From: Flavobacterium sp. HTF
Lineage (GTDB): Bacteria > Bacteroidota > Bacteroidia > Flavobacteriales > Flavobacteriaceae
Assembly: GCF_003105115.1 (NCBI RefSeq)
Contig: NZ_QETH01000047.1
Coordinates: forward strand, 1-35,026
Reading direction: 5' to 3'
DNA length: 35,026 nucleotides
The number at the start of each line of letters is the position of its first letter. Position 1 is the first letter of the stretch. A program made the translations under genes and the position numbers. The notes beneath the pieces were generated by a model. The model saw only the letters and a list, made by a program, of their open reading frames with translations. It ran no database searches and had not been told where the DNA came from. Of this stretch, positions 25,196 to 33,101 are shown piece after piece.

Positions 25196-25484
25196 CTGCT
25201 TATTCGTCAATTAGAGAAAATCAAAAACATATTAAATTTCTCAAAACGATTAGAATTTCACAAAAAACGGTTTTCTTTAATTGTTAAAATTATCAAAAAA
25301 TCAAAACCGTAAACTATTATAAAACAGCACTTCTTAAAAAAAATAAAATTTTATTCTCATTTCCCTGTAACATATCGATAACAAAAGAGTCTTAATAGGG
25401 ACTTTAAATTTTATTGTCAAAAGAAAAAAAACAAAAAAAACAACAATCATCATCAATCAAATCAAATCAATCAAGTAACTTATT
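25196..25484. other. Divergent intergenic region between argS and the TonB receptor gene
   Basis: The argS to receptor gap is 319 bases and contains no supported gene. The last 60 bases before the receptor start are an A/C-rich leader with short tandem units (CAATCATCATCAATC, AAATCAAATCAATC) that would be unstructured in the mRNA. I found no exact TAnnTTTG box for the receptor on the plus strand. Confidence 0.5.
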
Positions 25485-27905
25485 ATGAAACTAAAATTCT
25501 TACTGTTTGCGTTACTGGGAGTAATGGCAACAGTTCAGGCCCAGAACTCCGGAACAGTCTCTGGAAAAATTACAGAAAAATCTAATAACGCACCGATTTC
25601 ATACGCTACGGTTTCTATTAAAGACAACGGAAAAGTTGTCTCTGGTGTAAACACAGACGATAATGGTGATTTTGTTATTAAAAATTTAGCCTTAAAAAAT
25701 TATACTATTGAAATTCAATATATCGGATTCAGAAAATATATCGGATCTGTGATTTTGAGTGATACCAAAAAAGAAGCAACCGTAAAAGTGGCACTTGAGG
25801 AAGAAGCAACACAACTAAAAGGGGTAAATGTTGTAGCAGAGCGCTCAACAATAGAACAAAAAATTGACCGTAAAGTAGTAAATGTTGGAAAAGATTTAAC
25901 TACAGCAGGTGCTTCTGCATCTGATATTATGAATAATATTCCTTCTGTGAATGTAGATCAGGACGGTAAACTTTCTCTTCGTGGAAACGATAATGTTCGT
26001 GTTTTGATTGACGGAAGACCAAGTAATATTGATCCTGCACAGTTATTAAAACAAATTCCATCAACTTCTATCAAAAAAATTGAGCTGATTACCAATCCAA
26101 GCGCAAAATACAATCCGGAAGGAATGTCTGGTATCATCAACATTATTTTGCATAAAAATGCAAACACGGGTTTTAACGGAAGCTATAGTGGTGGTATTAC
26201 TTTTGGAGAAACTGCTAAATACAATCAGTCATTAGACCTGAATTATAAGACCGGAAAAGTAAACTTATTTGGAAATGTAGGTCAGAATTTCGGGACTTAT
26301 TTCAACGATGGTTTCATCAAAAGATTAGATGAAGATATTACTCAGAACTTAGATATTAAAAATGATAATGATTCTTACTTGTACAAAATTGGTATGGATT
26401 ATTTAATTGACGACCATAATACTTTGTCTGTTTATACGAACCAGAACAAATCAACCGGAAAAGGTTTTGTTGATACTGATATTGATTATAATAACGGCGA
26501 TCCGGCTATTTTAAACATTTTTCAAAAATCAAGATATTGGGGACCTGAAACAACAGGAACTTATAATCTGGCTTACAAACACATCTTTAAAAAAGAAGGC
26601 CATACTTTGGATTTTGAAGGAAACTACAGTGATAGCAAAGAAACTCAAAATGCCGAATTTGATACTAAAACTACAGCTCCGGACAACAGTTTTCAAAATT
26701 TAATCTACAATGATTTAATCAAAGGAGATAGAAAATTAAGTACGTTCAATGTGGATTATGTTAACCCTTTGAATGAAAAAACTACGCTTGAGGCTGGTGC
26801 CGAAGCAAGAATCACAAGGACTGACAGTGATTATGCAAGAACAAATTTAACTGATCCTACTCAAAATCAGATTTCAAACTATACTTACGATACAGATATT
26901 TACTCTGCTTATGTAACCTTTGGACAGAAATACAAAAAATTCAGTTACCAGATAGGAGCACGTTTTGAAAGTTATAAAGTGGCTGCTAATCTAAATTACG
27001 GTCAGGAAAAATTTGATGACGATTATATTACGCTATATCCATCTGCTTATTTTACCTATAATTTAAATGAGAAAAACACTTTCCAGTTTAGTTATAGCCG
27101 TCGTGTAGACCGCCCGAGTTTAGAGCAGACAAAACCTATTCGTGAGTTTTCTACTCCATTGGTAACTTCATTGGGTAATCCGGAATTAAGACCTCAGTTT
27201 ACAAATTCTGTAGAAGTAAATTATACTAAAACTTTTGAAAAAGGAAGTTTTACTACCGGAGTTTATGTAAGAAGTATCAATGATCAAATCAGCAGAATCT
27301 TATATCCTGATGTAACAGATACAGATGGTAATAAACAAATTATGTCTTTTACAAATTACGATCATAATACTGCTTACGGATTTGAAGCTTCTTTTAACTA
27401 TAAGATTACAAAATGGTGGGATATTTCGCCATCTATCGATTTCTCAAGCATAAAACAGCAAGGTATTGTATTTAAGTATGATAAAACACAAGATCCAACG
27501 AGTGTTCCGGAAGAAAGAAAAATTACAGTTGCTGCTTTTAACGGACGTATGAACTCAAACTTCAAAGTAAATAAACGTTTAAGCTTTTTATTATTCGGCT
27601 TTTACAGAGGCGCTACAGATGGTTTGCAAAATAATAGCCATGAAATGTACAAAATGGACATAGGTTCACGTTATACATTGTTAGACAGCAAGATGAATAT
27701 CAGTTTACGCTTTAATGATGTGTTCAATACTATGAAATATGCTTTTGATACTATGTATCCTTACCCTCAGGCAGGGCAGTTTTCATGGGAAAGCCAAACG
27801 GTATATTTAGGTTTGACATATAACTTTGGAGGGGCAAAAATCAAGAACCTTCAACGTAAACAAAGAGAAGACAACACTAATAAGGATGGTGGCGGAATGT
27901 TTTAG
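25485..27905 (+). CDS. TonB-dependent outer-membrane receptor (OMP_b-brl_3 type)
   Basis: The 806-residue protein has a signal peptide (MKLKFLLFALLGVMATVQA, cut at about 19). A carboxypeptidase-regulatory domain at about 22-110 is followed by a plug (SASDIMNNIPSVNVDQDGKLSLRGNDNVRVLIDGRPSNI, IKKIELITNPSAKYNPEGMSGIINIIL) at about 125-225, and then a barrel of the PF14905 type. After the last strand (YLGLTYNFGG) a charged tail of about 25 residues (KIKNLQRKQREDNTNKDGGGMF) would lie in the periplasm. No SusD gene or enzyme neighbours it, so the substrate cannot be inferred. It is flanked by its own terminator and is monocistronic. Confidence 0.9.
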   Translation: MKLKFLLFALLGVMATVQAQNSGTVSGKITEKSNNAPISYATVSIKDNGKVVSGVNTDDNGDFVIKNLALKNYTIEIQYIGFRKYIGSVILSDTKKEATVKVALEEEATQLKGVNVVAERSTIEQKIDRKVVNVGKDLTTAGASASDIMNNIPSVNVDQDGKLSLRGNDNVRVLIDGRPSNIDPAQLLKQIPSTSIKKIELITNPSAKYNPEGMSGIINIILHKNANTGFNGSYSGGITFGETAKYNQSLDLNYKTGKVNLFGNVGQNFGTYFNDGFIKRLDEDITQNLDIKNDNDSYLYKIGMDYLIDDHNTLSVYTNQNKSTGKGFVDTDIDYNNGDPAILNIFQKSRYWGPETTGTYNLAYKHIFKKEGHTLDFEGNYSDSKETQNAEFDTKTTAPDNSFQNLIYNDLIKGDRKLSTFNVDYVNPLNEKTTLEAGAEARITRTDSDYARTNLTDPTQNQISNYTYDTDIYSAYVTFGQKYKKFSYQIGARFESYKVAANLNYGQEKFDDDYITLYPSAYFTYNLNEKNTFQFSYSRRVDRPSLEQTKPIREFSTPLVTSLGNPELRPQFTNSVEVNYTKTFEKGSFTTGVYVRSINDQISRILYPDVTDTDGNKQIMSFTNYDHNTAYGFEASFNYKITKWWDISPSIDFSSIKQQGIVFKYDKTQDPTSVPEERKITVAAFNGRMNSNFKVNKRLSFLLFGFYRGATDGLQNNSHEMYKMDIGSRYTLLDSKMNISLRFNDVFNTMKYAFDTMYPYPQAGQFSWESQTVYLGLTYNFGGAKIKNLQRKQREDNTNKDGGGMF

Positions 27906-27956
27906 TCCCGTTTCTATTAGTAGATTTTAATATTTTAAATAATTTTTCTTGTAGAG

Positions 27957-27990
27957 AAAAGCCCTGGAGTATGCCAACTTCAGGGCTTTT
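27957..27990. terminator. Bidirectional terminator between the TonB receptor gene and cutC
   Basis: AAAAGCCCTG (27957-27966) and CAGGGCTTTT (27981-27990) form a 10-bp stem, with an inner AGT/ACT pairing in the loop. T runs follow on both strands between the converging genes. Confidence 0.85.
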
Positions 27991-27994
27991 TTAT

Positions 27995-28666
27995 TTAAAG
28001 CGAACTGACTAAAAATTTTATTTCTTCAGCATTTGCCATTTCAGACTCATCTGTAACTGCTGATGAATGATAAAAAGTGGGTTCTAATTTTTGTTTTAAT
28101 GAATGAATGTTGGAAGATCTAAGACCTCCGCCGGGCATTATGACAATGCGGTCTTCCGCTAATTTCTGAATTTTTTCCAAAACTGAAACTCCTTCCAGTA
28201 CATTTACTCCCTGCCCCGAAGTCAGGATTGTTTCGAAACCACAATTAATAACATCTTCGAGTGATTGTTCTACACCTGCAACTACATCAAAAGCCCTGTG
28301 AAAGGTACAGGAAAGCGGACTGGCTAAATCTACCAGTTCTTTATTTTTGATTTTATTTACACTTCCGTCTTCATTTAAAATTCCGAAAACAAAACCGTCA
28401 ACTCCCAGCTTTTTAAATTGTTTGATATCCTGTTTCATTTCAACAAGTTCTTCATCAGAATAAACAAAATCTCCTCCGCGTGGCCTGATAATGACATGTA
28501 TCTTAATCGACAGTTCTTCGCGGACTTTTACTCCAAGTATATAATTTGGTGTTGTTCCGCCCAGATGCATATTCTCGCATAATTCAATTCGGTCAGCACC
28601 ATTTTCCTGAGCAATCAATGCCGATTCAAAGTTAAAGCACGCTATTTCCAGTTGATTTTTTTCCAT
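27995..28666 (-). CDS. cutC: CutC-family protein (copper homeostasis protein CutC)
   Basis: The 223-residue protein has the TIM-barrel CutC signatures. These are ENGADRIELCENMHLGGTTPN (17-37), IHVIIRPRGGDFVYSDEE (55-72), GVDGFVFGILNEDGSV (93-108), CTFHRAFDV (130-138), ILTSGQG (157-163) and RIVIMPGGGLRSSNI (182-196). The family was named for copper tolerance in E. coli, but the biochemical role is uncertain. Length is near the family norm. Its promoter region overlaps a degenerate interspersed repeat; a TATTTTTG -7-like box lies at 28710-28717. Confidence 0.95.
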   Translation of the reverse strand: MEKNQLEIACFNFESALIAQENGADRIELCENMHLGGTTPNYILGVKVREELSIKIHVIIRPRGGDFVYSDEELVEMKQDIKQFKKLGVDGFVFGILNEDGSVNKIKNKELVDLASPLSCTFHRAFDVVAGVEQSLEDVINCGFETILTSGQGVNVLEGVSVLEKIQKLAEDRIVIMPGGGLRSSNIHSLKQKLEPTFYHSSAVTDESEMANAEEIKFLVSSL

Positions 28667-28686
28667 TTGATTTCTTTGTAAGATTG

Positions 28687-28927
28687 GGCTTCGACTACGC
28701 TCAGCCTGACAAAAATATTAATTAATACTAAAACAGAATGTTAACTCAAACATAAAATGATTCAACTAATTAAAGCAAAAAAGTATTATCCTGAGCGAAG
28801 CCAAAGGCTTTTATAACGTTTGTCCGGCTGAGCGTAGTCTAAGCCTCTTACCTGAATTTACATGTAGATATTTTCTTACTTTTGTGTTTTCTTAAAATTA
28901 TCGTACTGAGCCTATTCGAAGCGCTCC
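28687..28927. repeat. Degenerate interspersed repeats (CTTCGACTACGCTCAG family) between cutC and the GIY-YIG gene
   Basis: Several diverged copies sit in this 281-base gap. One copy on the plus strand is at 28687-28711 (GGCTTCGACTACGCTCAG...). Copies in the opposite direction are at 28788-28810 (ATCCTGAGCGAAGCC...), 28821-28847 (GGCTGAGCGTAGTCTAAGCC) and 28901-28927 (TCGTACTGAGCCTATTCGAA). The 28687 and 28821 copies are inverted to each other and could pair. A further copy at 29278-29308 lies in the coding end of the next gene. Confidence 0.75.
28877..28884 (+). promoter_or_regulatory. -7 promoter box of the GIY-YIG gene
   Basis: TACTTTTG matches TAnnTTTG. Transcription from here would give a leader of about 55 bases containing one degenerate repeat copy and would support translation from 28948 rather than 28882. 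Confidence 0.5.
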
Positions 28928-28947
28928 TATCTAAAATTAAAAAGCAC

Positions 28948-29325
28948 ATGAAACAATATTATGTTTACATTCTAAAATGTTCTGACAACAGTTATTATAC
29001 AGGATTTACAAATGATATTAATCGCAGATTAAATGAACATAGTTTTGGTTTAAATAAAGAATGTTATACTTATAATAAAAGACCTTTGCAACTGATGTTT
29101 TACACAGAATTTAATGACGTACTTCAGGCTATAGCATTTGAAAAACAAGTAAAAGGCTGGAGTCGAAAAAAGAAAGAAGCAATCATAAATAATAAATGGG
29201 AAGACCTAAAAAAACTTTCTGAATGTTTAACGAAACAAATTACAAGAATTTCTGTAAGGACGTCTAGCCGTAGCCCAGCCTTCGACTACGCTCAGGATGA
29301 CAATTCGGTTCAATATCACAGATAA
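28948..29325 (+). CDS. Small GIY-YIG nuclease-domain protein (UPF0213/YhbQ-like)
   Basis: From the ATG at 28948 the protein is 125 residues. It has the GIY-YIG core YYVYILKCSDNSYYTGFTNDINRRLNEH (residues 4-31), with the tyrosine pair, T-G-F-T and the arginine of RRLNEH. The glutamate-bearing helix FEKQVKGWSRKKKEAI follows. Single-domain proteins of this kind are usually about 80-100 residues and have no settled role. The longer open frame from 28882 was rejected because it begins on the -7 box and adds no family sequence. The last 15 residues (AFDYAQDDNSVQYHR) are encoded from position 29278 by a copy of the interspersed repeat, so the original C-terminus appears replaced or extended. Confidence 0.88.
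   Translation: MKQYYVYILKCSDNSYYTGFTNDINRRLNEHSFGLNKECYTYNKRPLQLMFYTEFNDVLQAIAFEKQVKGWSRKKKEAIINNKWEDLKKLSECLTKQITRISVRTSSRSPAFDYAQDDNSVQYHR
29278..29308 (+). repeat. Interspersed repeat copy inside the 3' end of the GIY-YIG gene
   Basis: GCCTTCGACTACGCTCAGG continuing into ATGACAATTCGG matches the repeat family of the upstream gap. It is in frame and codes for AFDYAQDDNS before the stop at 29323-29325. Confidence 0.75.
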
Positions 29326-29326
29326 A

Positions 29327-29355
29327 AAAACCTGTTCAAAAACTGAACAGGTTTT
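29327..29355. terminator. Bidirectional terminator between the GIY-YIG gene and fabH
   Basis: A 12-bp perfect stem AAAACCTGTTCA / TGAACAGGTTTT with a 5-base loop lies between converging genes. On the minus strand it is followed by a T run that suits fabH. Confidence 0.85.
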
Positions 29356-29377
29356 AATATAATATTATGACCAAAAA

Positions 29378-30385
29378 TTACCATTTTATAATAGCACTTC
29401 CCCAGGTAAATCCACTTCCGAAAGCTGCCAAAACAACAGTATCGCCCGTTTTAATTTTCCCTTGTTCCCAAGCCTCTGTCAATGCAATTGGTATAGACGC
29501 TGCCGTTGTATTTCCGTATTTCTGGATATTGTTGTGCACCTGATCGTCTGATAATTTGAATTTGTTCTGAATGAATTGTGAAATTCTCAAATTGGCCTGA
29601 TGCGGAATCAGCATATTGATATCAGAAACCTGCAAGCCATTTGCTTCCAAACCTTCATTGATAACCTCTGCAAAACGTACAACTGCATTTTTAAACACAA
29701 ACTGTCCGTTCATGTAAGGATAATAACTTTCGTCATTAGGATCATTATCTGCTAAAATATCGGTTACCCAACGGGCTCCCATTCCCGGTGCCTGCAATGC
29801 CAGTTCTTCTGCATGCTGTCCTTCTGAATGTAAATGTGTTGACAAAATACCTTTTGATAAATCTTCTTCACGGCTTAAAACTGCCGCTCCTGCTCCATCT
29901 CCAAAAATAACAGAAACTCCACGCCCGCGTGTTGTCATGTCTAATCCGGTTGAGTGAACTTCTGAACCAATTACTAAAATGTTTTTATACATTCCTGTTT
30001 TAATATACTGATCAGCAACTGAAATTCCATAGATAAAACCGGAACATTGGTTTCGAACATCTAAAGCCCCAACAGTCTTTAAACCTAAATCTCGTTGTAC
30101 TAAAACTCCGGGTCCTGGAAAATAGTAATCAGGGCTAAGCGTAGCAAAAACTACAAAATCAATATCTTCTTTGGCAATACCGGAACGTTCTATTGCAATC
30201 TTAGCTGCTTTTACTCCCATAGAAGTTGTAGTATCTTCTCCGCGAATAATGTGTCGGCGTTCCTGAATACCTGTTCGTTCCTGGATCCACTCATCATTGG
30301 TATCAATAATCTTAGACAAATCATCATTTGTCACAACATTAGAAGGGACATAATATCCTAAGCCCGCTATTTTTGAATGATACAT
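29378..30385 (-). CDS. fabH: Beta-ketoacyl-ACP synthase III (KAS III, FabH-type)
   Basis: KAS III joins an acyl-CoA to malonyl-ACP to start fatty acid synthesis. The 335 residues have the Cys-His-Asn triad in the expected contexts: C114 in VRNQCSGFIYG, H262 in IPHQANLRI and N292 in YGNTTAAS. GDGAGAAVL (162-170) and the ending GSGFTWGSAIIKW are also typical. A segment at about 200-225 (GMGARWVTDILADNDPNDESYY) is an insertion compared with E. coli FabH and lies where substrate-specifying regions occur. It is not beside plsX, rpmF or other fab genes, so it may be a second, specialised KAS III. A TAAATTTG -7 box lies 33 bases upstream. Confidence 0.93.
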   Translation of the reverse strand: MYHSKIAGLGYYVPSNVVTNDDLSKIIDTNDEWIQERTGIQERRHIIRGEDTTTSMGVKAAKIAIERSGIAKEDIDFVVFATLSPDYYFPGPGVLVQRDLGLKTVGALDVRNQCSGFIYGISVADQYIKTGMYKNILVIGSEVHSTGLDMTTRGRGVSVIFGDGAGAAVLSREEDLSKGILSTHLHSEGQHAEELALQAPGMGARWVTDILADNDPNDESYYPYMNGQFVFKNAVVRFAEVINEGLEANGLQVSDINMLIPHQANLRISQFIQNKFKLSDDQVHNNIQKYGNTTAASIPIALTEAWEQGKIKTGDTVVLAAFGSGFTWGSAIIKW

Positions 30386-30417
30386 ATCTTTTTGTTATTT
30401 GTTAAAAAATTGGATTG

Positions 30418-30425
30418 CAAATTTA
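30418..30425 (-). promoter_or_regulatory. -7 promoter box of fabH
   Basis: TAAATTTG on the minus strand matches TAnnTTTG exactly, with about 25 bases of leader before the ATG. Confidence 0.55.
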
Positions 30426-30585
30426 GGTATAGTTTAAAATATAAACGTACAAATTACTATTTTTTTCGTAATTAGCAATTTAATATACTTTAATAATATG
30501 ATTAATTGGAAGAATTATAATTTAGAAAAATCTGTTTTAAACCAAAAAACTGAAGAATGTGAAAACTACGATTAATTTAAAATTT

Positions 30586-30625
30586 AAAAAGCCATAATAA
30601 TCTTTTATCGATTTTATGGCTTTTT
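30586..30625 (-). terminator. Terminator of the ABC ATPase gene
   Basis: A 12-bp stem AAAAAGCCATAA / TTATGGCTTTTT with a 16-base loop lies just past the stop of the ABC ATPase gene. T residues follow on the minus strand. Confidence 0.75.
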
Positions 30626-30629
30626 GATT

Positions 30630-31580
30630 TTATAAATAATTTAAACTTAAGAATATTTCCTGCTCAAGAGGCAAATCAATTTCACTTTCAAAAAAGACCA
30701 GTTGTCTTTTATAAACAGCTTCTATAAGATAATGATTCCCCCTGAAATAAGTTCTTCTGATTTTTACCGGAAGATTGGATTCTGCAACCATTTTAAACTG
30801 ATGGGGATACACTAAGGTTTTATGAGTTTCATCTTCATAAGGAACCAGCAGATGTGTAGCAATTTCATTTACTTCTCCAAAAAGCGAAGCCACATATTTG
30901 TTTTTTGGGTCTTCATAGATTTTTGTCGGATCATCTTTTATTACGATTTCACCATTTCTCATTACAATCGCTTCATCTGCAAATGATAAGGCATCTGTGC
31001 TGTCATGTGTAGCAATGATACAGGTTATATCTTTTTGTTTTAGATATCTGAATAAGTTGCGTCGCAGGGCATTTTTACGAAACGCATCTATCTGACTAAA
31101 GGGTTCATCCAGCAAAATTACTTCGGGTTCTAAGGCCAAAACCCTAACCAGAGCAATTCTTTGTTGTTGTCCTCCACTCAAGAATTTAGCCTTAACATTA
31201 GAAAATTTATCCATTTCTACCATTTCAAGCAATTCCTGAATACGCAGTTTTTTCATGTTGGCAAATCCGTTAGAAAGGAATTTTCCAACATTTTCTGCCA
31301 CAGTTTCATATGGGGACAAATCAAAATCCTGCGCCAGATATTTCATGTAAGGCATTCCGGGAACCAAATTATATTTAGGACCAAGAACGGGATCTCCATT
31401 ATAAAAAATCTCACCTTCATCCAAATCATATAATCCATATATAAGTTTAAGCAGCGTACTTTTTCCGCAACCGCTTTCGCCAATGATTGCAATATTCTGA
31501 CCTTTTTCTATAGAAAAAGATACGTTTTTTATAACCGGTGCTTCGGTGTACGAAAAGGAGATATTTTTTATATCAAGCAT
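30630..31580 (-). CDS. ABC transporter ATP-binding protein with C-terminal extension, no permease nearby
   Basis: The 316 residues contain all ABC motifs: Walker A GESGCGKST (34-42), Q-loop LAQDFDLSPY (82-91), signature LSGGQQQR (134-141), Walker B VILLDEP (154-160) and the switch histidine in ATHD (190-193). After about residue 235 a 75-residue beta-rich tail (ATHLLVPYEDETHKTLVYPHQF ... VKIRRTYFRGNHYLIEAVY) resembles the TOBE-like regulatory domain of PotA/FbpC/CysA-type importer ATPases. The substrate is unknown, and neither a permease nor a binding-protein gene is adjacent. It has its own promoter (31600-31607) and terminator, so it is monocistronic. Confidence 0.93.
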   Translation of the reverse strand: MLDIKNISFSYTEAPVIKNVSFSIEKGQNIAIIGESGCGKSTLLKLIYGLYDLDEGEIFYNGDPVLGPKYNLVPGMPYMKYLAQDFDLSPYETVAENVGKFLSNGFANMKKLRIQELLEMVEMDKFSNVKAKFLSGGQQQRIALVRVLALEPEVILLDEPFSQIDAFRKNALRRNLFRYLKQKDITCIIATHDSTDALSFADEAIVMRNGEIVIKDDPTKIYEDPKNKYVASLFGEVNEIATHLLVPYEDETHKTLVYPHQFKMVAESNLPVKIRRTYFRGNHYLIEAVYKRQLVFFESEIDLPLEQEIFLSLNYL

Positions 31581-31599
31581 GGAGTTCTAATTGAGGTTT

Positions 31600-31631
31600 C
31601 AAATTTACAATGTTTAATTCCTATTGTCAAA
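31600..31631 (-). promoter_or_regulatory. Promoter of the ABC ATPase gene
   Basis: TAAATTTG (31607-31600 on the minus strand) is an exact -7 box, with TTTG 20 bases upstream as the -33 element. The -33 element falls in the T tail of the preceding terminator. Confidence 0.65.
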
Positions 31632-31633
31632 AA

Positions 31634-31661
31634 AAAAGCTGTTCATTAACGAACAGCTTTT
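31634..31661 (-). terminator. Terminator of the OmpA-family gene
   Basis: AAAAGCTGTTC and GAACAGCTTTT pair perfectly over 11 bp around a 6-base loop, followed on the minus strand by nine T residues. Confidence 0.9.
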
Positions 31662-31683
31662 CTTAAAATATATTGTATAGAAA

Positions 31684-32379
31684 TTATTTTCCAGCTTCTG
31701 CTTTAGCATCGTTTACCATTTTGTCATTTGCAGTAATTGAAAACTCAACACGACGATTTTGTGCTCTGCCTTCCGGAGTATCATTTGTTGCAATTGGATC
31801 AACGATTCCTAAACCTGAAGTTTTGAAACGGCTTGATTTTAATCCTTTTGCTACCAAATAAGCCTGTACAGATGCAGCTCTTTGTCCTGAAAGTGTCAGG
31901 TTATATTCTGGTTTACCAGTATTATCAGTATAACCAAAAATCTGAATATCTGTATCTCCGTATTCATTAAATACAGGAACCAGTTTATCTAGATTTGCTT
32001 TTGCCTGAGATGTTAAAGTTGATTTGTTAGTATCAAATCTAACTGCATTTTCATTTAAAGTTAAGTGAATACCTTCACCAACTCTTTCTACAGATGCACC
32101 CGGCAAAGCCTGATCAATTTCACGGGCTTGTTTATCCATCTTGTTTCCAATAAGGGCTCCGGTTCCACCACCAACAGCAGCTCCGATTGCAGCTCCCAAA
32201 GCAGCGTTTCCGCCTTTACCTAAATTATTTCCCAGAATACCTCCAATAATACCACCCGCAACAACTCCGATTCCTGCGCCTTTTTGAGTATTATTTGCAT
32301 TTTTTACTGAATCACAACTTGTAAATAAACTAACTAATACAAGTAAAGTACTTAAACTTAATGCTGTTATCTTTTTCAT
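31684..32379 (-). CDS. OmpA-family lipoprotein with glycine-zipper segment
   Basis: The 231-residue lipoprotein has a lipobox LFTSC (C22). A glycine-zipper segment at about 34-83 (GAGIGVVAGGIIGGILGNNLGKGG...) may insert in or pack on a membrane. A C-terminal OmpA/Pal-like peptidoglycan-binding domain follows at about 108-220, with FDTNKSTLT, IFGYTDNTGKPEYNLTLSGQRAASV and the terminal AQNRRVEFSI. Proteins of this layout tether the outer membrane to the cell wall. It follows the lipocalin-like lipoprotein gene by 18 bases, forming a two-gene operon. Confidence 0.93.
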   Translation of the reverse strand: MKKITALSLSTLLVLVSLFTSCDSVKNANNTQKGAGIGVVAGGIIGGILGNNLGKGGNAALGAAIGAAVGGGTGALIGNKMDKQAREIDQALPGASVERVGEGIHLTLNENAVRFDTNKSTLTSQAKANLDKLVPVFNEYGDTDIQIFGYTDNTGKPEYNLTLSGQRAASVQAYLVAKGLKSSRFKTSGLGIVDPIATNDTPEGRAQNRRVEFSITANDKMVNDAKAEAGK

Positions 32380-32397
32380 TTTTTATTCTTTTAAATA

Positions 32398-32898
32398 TTA
32401 ATTAGCTCTTTGAAACTGGTAAGTCACATCTTTTGTCTGTCCGCCAACAGTAATGTTGTCAATTAACTGAAATGAGTTTTCAGTTAAACCGGCAACTTTA
32501 AGTAAATATCCGTCTCTTACTTTTTTTGCTTTTATACCGGCATCAAGAATTTTAAGTACAAAAAGACCTTGGTTGTTAATACTCCACACAATAGGAGATG
32601 TAAAACTGGTACAACTTGCAGAAGTTAAAGCCATTGTTCCTTTATTGTTGTTTGAAATAAAATTCCAGGTACTTCCGATAAAACATTTTGAATCTGCAAG
32701 ATCAAATGAATTTACTTTTATATAATCTGAACCAGGGTAAGAAACATTGGTAAGAACCCAGTTTCCTTTAATAGCTACTTGAGTAGATTTATCAAGTTTA
32801 GTAGAAAGTGTTGTTGCTTCAGTTGAAGCTGAAGACGAAGCTGATTTACACGCAAATACAAGCGTGGCTACCATGCAAATGAAAACTATTTTCTTCAT
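32398..32898 (-). CDS. Lipocalin-like lipoprotein (Lipocalin_4 type)
   Basis: From the ATG at 32898 (MKKIVFICMVATLVFAC, C17) this is a 166-residue lipoprotein; the frame opens three codons earlier. A serine/threonine-rich linker is followed by a small beta-barrel domain with the lipocalin-type opening IKGNWVLTNVSYPGSDYIKV and the segments STWNFISNNNKGTMAL, IVWSINNQGLFVLKIL and closing VTYQFQR. This fits the bacterial lipocalin-like (PF13648-like) group; ligand unknown. Its partner is the OmpA-family lipoprotein directly downstream, suggesting a shared envelope role. Confidence 0.82.
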   Translation of the reverse strand: MKKIVFICMVATLVFACKSASSSASTEATTLSTKLDKSTQVAIKGNWVLTNVSYPGSDYIKVNSFDLADSKCFIGSTWNFISNNNKGTMALTSASCTSFTSPIVWSINNQGLFVLKILDAGIKAKKVRDGYLLKVAGLTENSFQLIDNITVGGQTKDVTYQFQRAN

Positions 32899-32949
32899 TT
32901 TGTACATTTATTTAAGTTAATACTTACACGTTTAACAATTATTATACCA

Positions 32950-32957
32950 CAAATATA
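32950..32957 (-). promoter_or_regulatory. -7 promoter box of the lipocalin/OmpA operon
   Basis: TATATTTG on the minus strand is an exact TAnnTTTG box, giving a leader of about 45 bases. Confidence 0.6.
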
Positions 32958-33023
32958 CGATACGAATGCAAAACTATTGTTTTAGAATCTAATTATTTTC
33001 TTCCAAAATTAACACTTGCGCCA

Positions 33024-33057
33024 TTTTGTCACTTTATCATAATTGGTATTTTTTTTG
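33024..33057 (+). promoter_or_regulatory. Promoter of htpG
   Basis: TTTTG (33024-33028) is followed 18 bases later by TA, eight T residues and G (33047-33057), a stretched form of TAnnTTTG. The T8 tract in the -7 box is prone to slippage. The leader would be about 38 bases. Confidence 0.5.
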
Positions 33058-33101
33058 AACAAGTGAAAATCATCACATTAAACTAAAAAAAATTAAAAAA
33101 T

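Noticed and set aside
25440..25480. CAATCA/AAATCA tandem units before the TonB receptor start as a CRISPR or iteron array
   Set aside because: Units are 4-5 bases with no spacers and only about 40 bases in all; a low-complexity leader explains them.
28882..28947. Upstream start of the GIY-YIG gene at 28882
   Set aside because: That ATG-containing stretch begins on the -7 promoter box and runs through a degenerate repeat; the family sequence begins at 28948.
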